In this document: piece by piece, positions 24,762-34,829 of the stretch
Position numbering within the stretch: position 1 is the stretch's first letter
Layout: every line of letters starts with the position of its first letter
Origin: Saccharopolyspora spinosa NRRL 18395
GTDB taxonomy: Bacteria > Actinomycetota > Actinomycetes > Mycobacteriales > Pseudonocardiaceae
Assembly: GCF_000194155.1 (NCBI RefSeq)
Contig: NZ_GL877878.1
Coordinates: forward strand, 2,542,004-2,606,003
Length of the DNA stretch: 64,000 bases
Reading direction: 5' to 3'
Made by a program: the position numbers and the translations under genes
The notes under the pieces: generated by a model
The model's input: the letters and a program-made list of their open reading frames with translations, nothing else
Databases searched by the model: none
What the model was told of the DNA's origin: nothing

Positions 24762-26747
24762 ATGACTCCTGAGACACGCTCCAGCGGCGCGAGCCTCGTC
24801 GGAGCCATGCTCGAACGCCGTTACCGGGTCGATTCGCTGATCGCCCGCGGCGGCATGTCCACGGTCTACCGCGGCCTGGACACCCGGCTGGACCGGCCGG
24901 TGGCCATCAAAGTGATGGACGCCCAGTACTCCGGCGACCGCTCGTTCGTCGAGCGCTTCGAGCGCGAGGCGCGAGCGGCGGCCCGGCTGCACCACCCCGA
25001 CATCGTCGCCGTCTACGACCAGGGCGTGGACCACGGCCCGGCCGGCGACCACGTGTTCCTGGTGATGCAGCTCGTCGAGGGCTGCACGCTGCGCGATCTG
25101 ATCATGGACTGCGGCGGCCGCCTGCCGCTGCCGACGGCGCTGAGCGTCATGGCGCCGGTGCTCTCGGCGCTGGGCGCCGCGCACCAGGCCGACATGGTGC
25201 ACCGCGACGTCAAGCCCGAGAACGTGCTGATCGGCACCGACGGCTCGGTCATGGTCGCCGACTTCGGGCTGGTCAGGGCTGCGGCCGAGGCGGGCACGAC
25301 CAGCGGCGGCGTCATCCTGGGCACCGTCGCGTACCTGTCGCCGGAACAGGTGACCACCGGGGCCGCCGACGCCCGCTCCGACGTCTATGCCGCCGGGATC
25401 GTGTTCTACGAGATGCTGACCGGCCGCCCGGCCTACGTCGGCGACACCGCGCTTTCGGTGGCCTACCGGCACGTCAACGACGACGTCCCGCCGCCGAGCG
25501 AGCTGGTCCCGGAGATCCCCCCGGCCGTCGACGACCTCGTCTTCCGCGCCACGCGGCGCGACCCGGCGCGGCGCCCGGAGAGCGCCGAGGCGTTCCTCAC
25601 CGAACTGGAGCGGGTGCGCACCGAACTCGGCATCGCCCCGGTGGCCGTGCCGGCCCCGGCGTCCGAGGAGCGCACCAGGCAGCTGACGCCGCCGGTCGCG
25701 GCCGGAGATCCGCCGACCGAGCAGATCCCGCCCGTCCGCGACACGCCCCCCGTCGGCCCGCAGCGCACCCGCGCGATGGCGCGGCCCGCCACCGGCGACC
25801 ACACCCAGGAGTTCTCCACCGTCGCCGCTCCGCCCAGCGGGCCGGAGCGGGATCGCCGCCGCAGCAGGCGGACGGTCGTGGTGTGGACCGTCCTGGTCCT
25901 GGTGCTGGCCGCGCTGGTGGGAGGCGCGGCGTACTGGCTGGGCATCGGCAGCTACGTGCAGGTGCCGCGCGTCGTCGGAGAGCAGGAGGCAGCGGCGCAG
26001 CAGACGCTGGAGGGCGCAGATCTGACCGGCAACGTCACCAAGGAGTACAACAACACCATCGCGGAAGGCGTGGTGATCAGCTCCAACCCCGGCGAGGGCT
26101 CCCGGGTGCGCAGCGGCGGCACCGTGGATCTCGTCGTCTCGCTGGGCAAGCCCAAGGTTCCGCAGATCGCCGAGGGCACCACGGTGGCCGAGGCGGAAAG
26201 CGCGATCCGCAACGTCAAGCTGCAGCCCAAGCACGACGAGTCCGGCGACCAATACCACACCACGGTGCCCGAAGGCCGGGTCATCAGCGTCAACCCCGCC
26301 CCCGGCACCGCCCTGAACATCAGTACCGAGGTGACCCTGATCGTCAGCAAGGGCCCACCCCCGGTGAAGGTGCCCGATGTGCGCGGGATGAGCCGGGACG
26401 ACGCCTTCACCACGCTGCGCAACGCCGGCTTCGACCCCTACGAGGCGGGTCGCCAGTTCGACTCCGGCGTCGACGGCGACCACGTCATCAGCACCGATCC
26501 GGCCATCGGCAGCGAACTCCGGCTGGTCGGCCAGCCACGGATCGGCGTGGTGCTGTCCAACGCGGTCCAGGTGCCCAGCCTCAACGGTGTTCAGGTGGAC
26601 GAGGCGAAGCAGCAGGTCGCCGCGCTGGGACTGCAGCTGAGCGTGCAGGAGTTCTTCGAGCGGCCGAACATGGTGATCTTGGGCCAGTACCCGCTCCCCG
26701 GCAGCCGAGTGGAGCCCGGCACGACGATCCACGCGACCGCTTTCTGA
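24762..26747 (+). CDS. PASTA-domain Ser/Thr protein kinase at the pknL position
   Basis: A 661-residue transmembrane receptor kinase. Glycine loop ARGGMSTVY (28-36), VAIK lysine K50, catalytic HRDVKPEN (D149) and DFG (167-169) are all intact, so it should be active. A Pro/Thr-rich juxtamembrane region (290-370) is followed by one membrane helix (about 371-394). Four PASTA repeats then begin VQVPRVVG, PKVPQIAEG, VKVPDVRG and VQVPSLNG, which in this family sense peptidoglycan fragments or lipid II. Start ATG 24762. Synteny says PknL, but M. tuberculosis PknL, as I recall, lacks PASTA repeats, so the outside part differs. Its likely substrate, the Rv2175c-like protein, is divergently encoded next door. 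Confidence 0.92.
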   Translation: MTPETRSSGASLVGAMLERRYRVDSLIARGGMSTVYRGLDTRLDRPVAIKVMDAQYSGDRSFVERFEREARAAARLHHPDIVAVYDQGVDHGPAGDHVFLVMQLVEGCTLRDLIMDCGGRLPLPTALSVMAPVLSALGAAHQADMVHRDVKPENVLIGTDGSVMVADFGLVRAAAEAGTTSGGVILGTVAYLSPEQVTTGAADARSDVYAAGIVFYEMLTGRPAYVGDTALSVAYRHVNDDVPPPSELVPEIPPAVDDLVFRATRRDPARRPESAEAFLTELERVRTELGIAPVAVPAPASEERTRQLTPPVAAGDPPTEQIPPVRDTPPVGPQRTRAMARPATGDHTQEFSTVAAPPSGPERDRRRSRRTVVVWTVLVLVLAALVGGAAYWLGIGSYVQVPRVVGEQEAAAQQTLEGADLTGNVTKEYNNTIAEGVVISSNPGEGSRVRSGGTVDLVVSLGKPKVPQIAEGTTVAEAESAIRNVKLQPKHDESGDQYHTTVPEGRVISVNPAPGTALNISTEVTLIVSKGPPPVKVPDVRGMSRDDAFTTLRNAGFDPYEAGRQFDSGVDGDHVISTDPAIGSELRLVGQPRIGVVLSNAVQVPSLNGVQVDEAKQQVAALGLQLSVQEFFERPNMVILGQYPLPGSRVEPGTTIHATAF

Positions 26748-26973
26748 GCACCGGTTCGTGGGTGCGCGCACCCGCGAACCGGCCAGAAATGCACGACGCG
26801 CAATGTGATCCTGATCTCTTCTTGTCGCTGTAACGTTTTCGCCCTGCCAGGGTCTACCAGCGGGGACTCGACGGGCGGCCGTCACCAAAAAGCGGGACCG
26901 AAGGCCACGACAGGACCGATCTGACCTGGTCACGGCGGCTCGGGCGGCCGGTTGTGGAACTATTGGGACCACA

Positions 26974-28566
26974 ATGCCCCCGAGTGTTTCGATCGAGTCG
27001 GCACCCGACTGGTCCGAACGGACCAATAACACCGCAGCCGACCTGCCCAATCTCGGCGGACGTCGGCCACCTCGTCGTCCGCTGCCCTTGCGCACCATCG
27101 CATTGGGCGCGATCGGGTCCGTGCTGCTGCTGATCGGCTCCTTCGGCGCGGGCGGGACGCTCGTCCACGACCCCGTCCTCGGTTCCGGACCGCTGTCAGT
27201 GCTGCGCTACGGCCACGGTCGCGATGTGGCGGTGACGGTCGTCTACGTCGGCTTCGCACTACTGGTGTGGGCGTGGGTGCGGCTGGGTCGCGGGGTGATC
27301 GCGCACCTGGTGACCTCCCGCGGCGTGTTGTGGGCGACCGCCGCCTGGCTCGGCCCGATGCTCGTCGCGCCGCCGCTGTTCACCCGCGACGTCTACAGCT
27401 ACCTGGGCCAGGGCCTGCTGGCGCTGAACGGCCTCGACCCCTACGGCGTCGGCCCGTCCGCGCTGACCGGCCCGATCCCGGAGAACGTGCACCCGACCTG
27501 GCAGACCACGCCCGCCCCGTACGGGCCGCTGTTCATGGGCGTCGCCAAGGGCGTGATCCTGCTGGCCGGGCACGACATCATCGCCAGCGTCATCGTGATG
27601 CGGCTGGTGCTGCTGGGCGGCCTGGTGATGCTGATCTGCGCCCTCCCGGGCCTGGTCCGGCACCTCGGCGGGCGGCTGCCGGTCGCGCTCTGGCTGGTCG
27701 CGGCCAGCCCGATGACGGTGGTGCACCTGGTCGGCGGCCCGCACAACGACATGCTGATGATCGGGCTGCTGTCGGTCGGCACGCTGCTGATGCTCGAAGG
27801 CAAGAACGTCGCCGGGATCGGGCTGGTGTCGGCGGCGATGGCCATCAAGGCGACCGCCGGGCTCGCCCTGCCGTTCCTGGTGTGGATCTGGGCGTCCCGG
27901 CTGGAGGGGCCGCTGTGGCGGCGCTTCCTCCGCGCCGCGTTCCCGGCGGTGGGCGTGTTCGTGGTGGTCTTCGGCGCTTGCACGGCGCTCGCCAAGGTCG
28001 GTTTCGGCTGGCTTTCCGCGCTGTCCGCACCCGGCATGATCGTCAACTACCTGTCCGCGCCAACCGCCGTCGGGCAGGCGCTGCACAGCCTGGTGTCGCT
28101 GTTCGGCGAGACCAACATCTGGCCTTTCGTGGGCGCCACGCGCACGCTCGGCTCGGTGCTTTTGGTGGCGATCCTCGCCTGGAACTGGTGGCAGGCCCGC
28201 GATGGCGGGCCCGAGGCGGTGCGCCGGGCGGCCATCGCGCTGTGCTGCGGCGCGCTCCTTTCGCCGGTCCTGCTGCCGTGGTACACGACCTGGGGCTTGG
28301 CCCTGGGCAGCGCTTTCCTCTGGACACCGCGGGCGCTGTCCTACGTGGTCGGCGCCTCGATCGCGCTGGTGCTGGCGTACTACCCCGACGGCGAGCAGGC
28401 GATGTACAACTGGCCCTTCGTCGCGGTCGGGATCGGCGCCGCCCTGCTCGGCGCGCTGTCGTTGGTCCGCTTCGACCCGCTGGGCCTGAGCTGTACCTTC
28501 GGCAAGCTGTCGCGCACTGTCGCGACTGGCCACCTTCCGCAGGAAGCGCACGGGTCACAGCGCTGA
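26974..28566 (+). CDS. Polyprenol-phosphomannose-dependent alpha-1,6-mannosyltransferase (MptA/MptB family)
   Basis: A 530-residue GT-C-fold membrane glycosyltransferase that lengthens mannan chains of lipomannan-type glycolipids on the outer face of the membrane. It has about 13 hydrophobic segments. The family's first-loop acidic motif is visible in PLFTRDVYSYLGQGLLALNGLDPY, followed by HPTWQTTPAPYGPLFMGVAKG and GGPHNDMLMIGLL. Start ATG 26974. It follows the PASTA kinase on the same strand after about 226 bp. In M. tuberculosis mptA (Rv2174) lies near pknL; whether this is MptA or MptB cannot be settled by eye. The product supports a lipomannan-like glycolipid in this organism. Confidence 0.85.
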   Translation: MPPSVSIESAPDWSERTNNTAADLPNLGGRRPPRRPLPLRTIALGAIGSVLLLIGSFGAGGTLVHDPVLGSGPLSVLRYGHGRDVAVTVVYVGFALLVWAWVRLGRGVIAHLVTSRGVLWATAAWLGPMLVAPPLFTRDVYSYLGQGLLALNGLDPYGVGPSALTGPIPENVHPTWQTTPAPYGPLFMGVAKGVILLAGHDIIASVIVMRLVLLGGLVMLICALPGLVRHLGGRLPVALWLVAASPMTVVHLVGGPHNDMLMIGLLSVGTLLMLEGKNVAGIGLVSAAMAIKATAGLALPFLVWIWASRLEGPLWRRFLRAAFPAVGVFVVVFGACTALAKVGFGWLSALSAPGMIVNYLSAPTAVGQALHSLVSLFGETNIWPFVGATRTLGSVLLVAILAWNWWQARDGGPEAVRRAAIALCCGALLSPVLLPWYTTWGLALGSAFLWTPRALSYVVGASIALVLAYYPDGEQAMYNWPFVAVGIGAALLGALSLVRFDPLGLSCTFGKLSRTVATGHLPQEAHGSQR

Positions 28567-28750
28567 CCGAGCCCGCCCCGGCCAAGGCGCGGTGTGCACC
28601 AGGACAGCCCGCGACGTAGTTCCGGATTCGGCGGCTGCGACGTGCACCCTCAAGTCCAGGAACGCTGCTGATCGGTCCGGACGCCGCTGTTCGACCACCC
28701 GCCTGCACGCCGCGCGCGTCCCGTCGAGTGACGAATCGAGCTGCACGAAA

Positions 28751-28793
28751 CGCGGGAAGGCCCGGAACCGCGCTGGTTCCGGGCCCTCCCGCG
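28751..28793. terminator. Strong hairpin downstream of aroG
   Basis: The arms CGCGGGAAGGCCCGGAACC and GGTTCCGGGCCCTCCCGCG pair with one mismatch around a 5-nt loop. It lies 15 bp past the aroG stop (minus strand) and also downstream of the + strand mannosyltransferase, so it can serve both. Confidence 0.8.
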
Positions 28794-28807
28794 TGCTTCC
28801 TGCTGGT

Positions 28808-30348
<1,541 letters not shown>

Positions 30349-30430
30349 GTTCCCAGAATAAGCTCTGGGCGCTACCCCTTTAAATCCGGGAGAGCCGTTC
30401 CGCATAACAGTTCGCCCAACAAGCTTCGAT

Positions 30431-30907
30431 TCAGTACGCGCCGCCAAGTTTGCGGTGGTCCCAGGTGATTGTCCGCGTCGGGGTGAAGCGCAGACCGACG
30501 CGCTTCGCGGCCCGGGCGCGCAGGACCGACCGGGCTTCGTCGCTCGCCGCGAGACCACTCGGGGCTGCCCCTCGGTAGCGCTCGGCGAGACCCATGCCGA
30601 TGCGCTCGACGTCCTCCGGGGCCTCCAGGACCTCCACGTCGCATTCCAGCGAGACGCCGCGCAGCTCGCCGTACTCCGTGCCGGTCTCCAGCAGCAGCGT
30701 GGCCCGCGGATCCCGGCGCAGGTTCAGCGTCTTCTGCGACCGGCCGTAGGACCACACCTCGATCACCAGACCGTCGTGCACGAACCACATCGGCACCAGG
30801 TGTGGCCGCCCGTCGCTCTTCAGCGTCGCCAGCACCACGATCCGGCGCTGGGCGATGAAGTCGACGATCTCATCCCCGGACATGGTGATCTGGCCGCGTC
30901 GCGACAT
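30431..30907 (-). CDS. PPOX-class flavin/F420-binding pyridoxamine phosphate oxidase-like protein
   Basis: A 158-residue split-barrel protein of the pyridoxamine 5'-phosphate oxidase superfamily. IVVLATLKSDGRPHLVPMWFVHDG and KTLNLRRDPRATLLLE are the typical first two strands and cofactor contact region. Actinobacterial members often use F420 or FMN and reduce or bind diverse substrates; the exact one is unknown. Start ATG 30907. It lies upstream of aroG on the same strand but with its own 80-bp gap and the leader-like segment between, so it is probably a separate unit. Confidence 0.82.
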   Translation of the reverse strand: MSRRGQITMSGDEIVDFIAQRRIVVLATLKSDGRPHLVPMWFVHDGLVIEVWSYGRSQKTLNLRRDPRATLLLETGTEYGELRGVSLECDVEVLEAPEDVERIGMGLAERYRGAAPSGLAASDEARSVLRARAAKRVGLRFTPTRTITWDHRKLGGAY

Positions 30908-30971
30908 GCGTGCTCCGGTTTCCGTGCGGGTGCTGGAGTTCCGCCGATCTTCGGCCGCGGGCCGCGATCCG

Positions 30972-31170
30972 TCAACGGGCCGCCGCAGTCTCCTGCGTCC
31001 ACTCCGCCTCGACCGCGTCCGCGTCGTAGCCCACCGGCTCCGAGCGCTTGACCAGCAGCGCCACCAGGCCCATCAGCGGGCGAGCGCGATCACCGAAAAC
31101 ATGCCGCTGCCCAGGGACGCGCTGAGCACCGGGAGAAGAACAGCACCAGCGGCGACCGGTTGTGTGGACA
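30972..31170 (-). pseudogene. Remnant of the C-terminus of a membrane transporter
   Basis: The minus strand gives LMGLVALLVKRSEPVGYDADAVEA and a stop at 30972 in one frame. Just upstream, in shifted frames, come VLSASLGSGMFSVIALA and RSPLVLFFS. Joined, they look like the last helices and tail of a multi-pass transporter (MFS-like), broken by at least two frameshifts. The family is uncertain. Nothing else is seen between 30908 and 31296. Confidence 0.4.
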
Positions 31171-31296
31171 CGGTTGTACCCCGCTGCGTTTGGTGGATCA
31201 TGCTCGCGGGGCCGCACCGCGTCCGCAAGGCACTGTGAATCACGAGGGGGCTAGCCGAACGGGTGAAAAACTTCGCCCACTTGGTGGGACGCGAGG

Positions 31297-32115
31297 TCAG
31301 CGAACAGTGGCGATCAGCCGGTCGATGCCGCTGCGGATCCGACCTGCGTCGGCGGGGGTGAGCACGAACATCTGCTCGCCGGCGGAGCCGCGTTCGGTGT
31401 GGTCGAGGTAACGGCCGTCGGGTTCGGCGTTGTCGAACCAGCGCGCCACGGGCGACCGACGGACCCGACCGTGCGGGTCGCGCAGGTTCGCAGCGATCTG
31501 GCCGCCACGCACGTGCACCGCGTTCCCGATCTCGTTGTAGGCGGCCACCTGCTGGTCACCGCTGCTACCGCGCGACTGCGTCACCTCTTGCATCATGCTG
31601 TCCGGCATCTCCTCGGCTTGCGGGGCCGGCTTGAGCGAGCTGGCCGGAACCCGAATCGCGGGGCGGTTGCCCGGCGGCGCGGGCGGCAGCGTCGGCAGAA
31701 GCACTTGGGAGAGCTGCATCTTCTCGTGCACCTCGACGGTGAGCGGGCCACCGAACCGGTCGGTCTCGCTCGGCCCCTGCACGCCGAGCACCACCCGGTC
31801 GCCTTCGGTCAACGCGGCGACCGTGCGCCAGGCCGCGTCGCTGGCGAAGTCCGGGAACCACAGCGAGTCGACCCACAGGTACGGCTTGGTGAGCACCTTC
31901 AACGCCTGCACCAGGGCCGGGTCGACCTCGTTGTTCACCAGGATGCCCAGTTCAGCCATGATGCCGGCCTCGCGCTGGGCGACCTCACCGAGTTGCTGCA
32001 TGGTGCGGCAGTAGGCCGGTCCTTCCAGCGGCAGCGTGAGGTCTTCGAGTTCGAGGTAGCTGCGGACGAGGTAGAGATGCAGCGGGTGCAGTTGCCAGCG
32101 ACCGGCGAGGGCCAC
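31297..32115 (-). CDS. EspG-family ESX secretion-associated chaperone
   Basis: A 272-residue protein of the EspG family, cytoplasmic chaperones that hold PE/PPE-type substrates for type VII secretion. Family-like segments include EAGIMAELGILVNNEVDPALVQALKVL, DRVVLGVQGPSETDRFGG and the C-terminal AGEQMFVLTPADAGRIRSGIDRLI. Start GTG 32115. It is the last gene of a minus-strand cassette after a small helical protein, a DUF3558 lipoprotein and a PPE-like protein, separated from the last by a 160-bp palindrome-rich gap. No ESX core gene (EccB, EccC, EccD, MycP) is in the window, so secretion must use an apparatus encoded elsewhere. Confidence 0.8.
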   Translation of the reverse strand: MALAGRWQLHPLHLYLVRSYLELEDLTLPLEGPAYCRTMQQLGEVAQREAGIMAELGILVNNEVDPALVQALKVLTKPYLWVDSLWFPDFASDAAWRTVAALTEGDRVVLGVQGPSETDRFGGPLTVEVHEKMQLSQVLLPTLPPAPPGNRPAIRVPASSLKPAPQAEEMPDSMMQEVTQSRGSSGDQQVAAYNEIGNAVHVRGGQIAANLRDPHGRVRRSPVARWFDNAEPDGRYLDHTERGSAGEQMFVLTPADAGRIRSGIDRLIATVR

Positions 32116-32157
32116 GTGTCCTCCCCCAAGGAGTGATCGGTGTGGTCAGGTGTGTCG

Positions 32158-32199
32158 CGATTTCAATGGAAATCGAAGGGCCGATTTCCATTGAAATTG
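32158..32199. repeat. Inverted repeat with TTTCAATGG/CCATTGAAA arms
   Basis: CGATTTCAATGGAAATCG and CGATTTCCATTGAAATTG form a near-perfect inverted repeat with a 6-nt spacer; each arm is itself nearly palindromic. A degenerate relative, CAATTTCAATGGAAGTCG, occurs at about 39045-39062 after another gene. It lies between the espG-like and PPE-like genes. Confidence 0.65.
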
Positions 32200-32249
32200 C
32201 AGAAGTTGCCCAGTGGCGTCGGAGTGTCGTGGTGCGACACGCCGACGAT

Positions 32250-32273
32250 CCCCAGTTTCAATTGAAACTGGGG
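32250..32273. terminator. Perfect palindrome after the PPE-like gene
   Basis: A 24-bp perfect palindrome with core TTTCAATTGAAA and CCCCAG/CTGGGG flanks, 5 bp past the stop of the PPE-like gene. A GTGTCG/CGACAC hairpin is next to it (32224-32240). The same core recurs at 58511-58540. Confidence 0.65.
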
Positions 32274-32278
32274 ACTGG

Positions 32279-33754
32279 TCAGGCGCCGAACACAGGTGGC
32301 GCGGTCTTGGGCATGTCTTCGAGCCAGATGTCGTCCTGCTCTTCGAGCCACCCGGGGCGCTCATGATCTTGGTCTTCGCTGCCTTGGCCGCGCCGACCGG
32401 CCGCGCCCATTCCACCGGCGCCCGTGCCGCCGCGTCCGGCCGCGCTACCCGCGCCCCCGGCTCCACCACCGGCTCCACCACCGCCGGCTGCGCCGAGCCC
32501 GCCGACTCCGGCGCGACCACCGGCTCCGAGCGTGCCCGCACCAGCACCGCCGCCGAGTCGACCGGCGCCACCTGCTCCGAGCCCGCCGGGCTTACCGCCG
32601 CCGGCACCACCTGCACCGCCAGGTCCGCCGCGTGCCGTTCCCGGGCCGGGGACACCAGGGCCAGTGCGTCCCGCGCCGGGGCCGGGCAGGTAGCCGACGC
32701 CCATGTCTCCATTTCCGGTACGACCGGGGAAGGTCCCGGGCAGATCACCTGGCAGCCTCGCCGGCGAGTCACCCGGTGTCCACGCCGATCCGGTTTCTGC
32801 CGGAATGTTGGGGTTGCCGCCGGTGATGTCGCCAACGTTGGCAACCGAAGGCGTCGAGGGCTGTCCGCTGCCCGTGCGGTTCCTATTCCTCGGAGGAACC
32901 GGCGGGGGCGGCGGCTCGATCGGGGGCGGCGGAGGCGGAGGGGGCGGCGGCGTGGGCTTGTCGTTGAGGTCCCGATACGCCGGAACCGAGGTGTCCACAT
33001 TGGAGTACGTGGGGCTGAGCACCCGCCCCATAGTCTCCTGCGCCCCGCGCTCGGCCTGCTGCCGCTCCCGCATCTGCGCCAGCGCATCGATACCGCCACC
33101 AACGAATCCGGTTGGGATGCTGGCCAGCATGGTCCGGCCGTAGTGATGTACCTCGGGTTCGGGAACCATCGCCTTGACCTGACCGGCGGCCGAGGCGGCT
33201 TCCTCGATCTTGTTGCCGGTTAGGTGGAACGCCTCTGAACTGCTGGCCATCCAGTTGACCAGCGGTTCCGACGAATCGTTGGCCGCACGGGCGGCATCGC
33301 CCTCCCAGCCGCTTGCGATCGCCGCACCGGCGTTCTGCTGAAGTCTTGGCCCGACTTCCTTGAGCTTGGCGGCGATTTCCCGCCACTGCTGGGCCGCTTC
33401 GGTGGCCTTGCCTTGGTCCAGCGTCTGTTGGTTGGTGTCGTAGAGCTCCTGGTGGCTGTAGGACTGCCAGTTCTCCTGCTGGGTGATCGATGCGGGGTCG
33501 ACCGCCAGGCCGCTGCCCATCGCACTGTTCTGCGCCGCAAGCTGCTGGCGCAACTTCTCGTTGTACTGCTCGGAAACAGCAGCAGCGGCCTCCTGGGCGT
33601 TTTTTGCCCGGGTGTTGTAGCCGAACAGGCCCGCGCCGGCGTCGTAGACCTGGCCAGCGCCTTCTGCGACGGCGTTGCCCACGGCGGTGGCACCATCAAC
33701 GATGGCACCGCCGACGCCCTTGGCTACACCCCCTGCCCACTCGAGAAACCCCAT
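32279..33754 (-). CDS. PPE/WXG100-like secreted effector with Pro- and Gly-rich C-terminus
   Basis: A 491-residue candidate type VII secretion substrate. Residues 1-240 are helical, with a conserved-looking start (MGFLEWAGGVAKGVGG), a W-x-G turn in ASGWEGDAARAANDS (about 148-162) and amphipathic helices. Residues 266-288 are almost pure proline, 330-455 are glycine-rich and reminiscent of PGRS tails, and the end WLEEQDDIWLEDMPKTAPPVFG looks conserved. No signal peptide is present, as expected for ESX cargo. Start ATG 33754. A DUF3558 lipoprotein gene lies 11 bp upstream and an EspG-like chaperone downstream, which supports the secretion role. Function after export is unknown. Confidence 0.72.
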   Translation of the reverse strand: MGFLEWAGGVAKGVGGAIVDGATAVGNAVAEGAGQVYDAGAGLFGYNTRAKNAQEAAAAVSEQYNEKLRQQLAAQNSAMGSGLAVDPASITQQENWQSYSHQELYDTNQQTLDQGKATEAAQQWREIAAKLKEVGPRLQQNAGAAIASGWEGDAARAANDSSEPLVNWMASSSEAFHLTGNKIEEAASAAGQVKAMVPEPEVHHYGRTMLASIPTGFVGGGIDALAQMRERQQAERGAQETMGRVLSPTYSNVDTSVPAYRDLNDKPTPPPPPPPPPPIEPPPPPVPPRNRNRTGSGQPSTPSVANVGDITGGNPNIPAETGSAWTPGDSPARLPGDLPGTFPGRTGNGDMGVGYLPGPGAGRTGPGVPGPGTARGGPGGAGGAGGGKPGGLGAGGAGRLGGGAGAGTLGAGGRAGVGGLGAAGGGGAGGGAGGAGSAAGRGGTGAGGMGAAGRRGQGSEDQDHERPGWLEEQDDIWLEDMPKTAPPVFGA

Positions 33755-33765
33755 CGATCCCCCAG

Positions 33766-34290
33766 CTATCCCGGCATCCGAGGCGCAATAGCCTCAGCAA
33801 TCTTCAAACCCTCAGCACACTCATCAAGTCCCTGGTCGCGGAACTCGCTCACGTCGATGATGATCACGCCGCCACCAGCGTTGAACAGACCCGAACAGAT
33901 CCGCGCCTGCGTCGCACTCTTGTCAATCGCACTAGCCGCAGGACGCCCATCGACCTCTGCACGGTCAAACTTCGCCCAGTTGTCCTGCTTGCTGTAAGAC
34001 TCGACCGTCTTCTCTTGGTTCTTGTAGAACGTGGCGGTAAACGGCTTGCCCCTGAAGGAACAACCCGGCTCTGCAGTAATGCCGGTCTCCGGTTGACCAG
34101 GTCCTTCGAACCCGAACGATTTAAGTTCATCTGGAGTCAGCAGCGTGCACGGATCAACCTTCGCAAGCCCCTGATCCGTCTCCATTGAACCCGGGGAAAC
34201 GTCCTTCGGTGAACCTCCACCGCACCCAGCGGCTGCCAACAGAGCCGCGCCTGAACAGACTGCAACGACGGTTCGAGACAGCACCTTCAC
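33766..34290 (-). CDS. DUF3558 lipoprotein
   Basis: A 174-residue exported lipoprotein. The signal VLSRTVVAVCSGAALLAAAGC ends in lipobox LAAAGC (Cys about residue 23). The mature part contains KVDPCTLLTPDELKSFGF and EPGCSFRG, the paired-Cys pattern of DUF3558, and a later ARICSGLF/LDECAEGLKIAE pair. Function unknown; such lipoproteins often sit in ESX-like cassettes of Pseudonocardiales. Start GTG 34290 overlaps the stop of the preceding gene (GTGA), showing translational coupling. Confidence 0.82.
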   Translation of the reverse strand: MKVLSRTVVAVCSGAALLAAAGCGGGSPKDVSPGSMETDQGLAKVDPCTLLTPDELKSFGFEGPGQPETGITAEPGCSFRGKPFTATFYKNQEKTVESYSKQDNWAKFDRAEVDGRPAASAIDKSATQARICSGLFNAGGGVIIIDVSEFRDQGLDECAEGLKIAEAIAPRMPG

Positions 34291-34724
34291 GCCTGACTAC
34301 CCCTCTGCAAGTCCTGACCGATCCGCTCGTCAGTGGCCACGTAGTCCTTCGCCGCTTGCCTGAAGAGATCCGCCTTCCGCAGCAGCTCGTCACGCAGCTT
34401 TCCCAGCAGGTCAGCAGCTCCCGTCGAGCCGTTTGTAGCCTTCTGCCCAAACTTGGATGCCAACTCCTGCGCAGAGCGGTACGCGCCCAAACCCTCGACA
34501 CGCGCGAGTGCAAGAGCCTGCTTCGCGAGTCGGTCGACCTCGTAGGCCTCGTCTTCATACACATCGGCGGCTTTGTTGGCTGCGCCGGGGTTCATCCTCA
34601 GCTGGCCGGATGAAACCTGTTGCGCCAGCTGGTCATTCTGCTGCGCGATCGCGCCCAGCGCCGCGCCAGCACCGGCGAAGCCGACGGCCGAGCCCAGATC
34701 CCCAGGCGAGTAGGCGTCAGCCAT
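34287..34724 (-). CDS. Small helical ESX-cassette protein of unknown family
   Basis: A 145-residue, alanine- and glutamine-rich helical protein with no signal peptide. The N-terminus (MADAYSPGDLGSAVGFAGAGAALGAI) is small and hydrophobic, and the rest (AQQNDQLAQQVSSGQL, EDEAYEVDRLAKQALALARVEGL, LLRKADLFRQAAKDYVATDERIG) suggests a helical hairpin like WXG100 or PE proteins, without a clear WXG. ATG 34724 is chosen; the frame upstream of it is short and basic. It is first in the cassette and coupled to the DUF3558 gene, so it may be a secreted partner of the PPE-like protein. Confidence 0.68.
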   Translation of the reverse strand: MADAYSPGDLGSAVGFAGAGAALGAIAQQNDQLAQQVSSGQLRMNPGAANKAADVYEDEAYEVDRLAKQALALARVEGLGAYRSAQELASKFGQKATNGSTGAADLLGKLRDELLRKADLFRQAAKDYVATDERIGQDLQRGSQA

Positions 34725-34829
34725 CCCGAGCCTCCTCCGGCACAGATCACCCAACCCGAGACAACCCTAGCGAACCGGACATCCCACGCACGGGTGAACC
34801 GGAGAGATGATCACATGCGGGAGCTCACT

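Noticed and set aside
21467..28566. Carotenoid or glycolipid biosynthetic gene cluster
   Set aside because: Only two carotenoid-type genes are present, without phytoene synthase or tailoring enzymes, and the neighbours belong to the conserved envelope block.
32424..32693. Proline/alanine-rich frame antisense to the PPE-like gene
   Set aside because: It is the mirror of the Gly-rich coding repeat; composition alone explains it.
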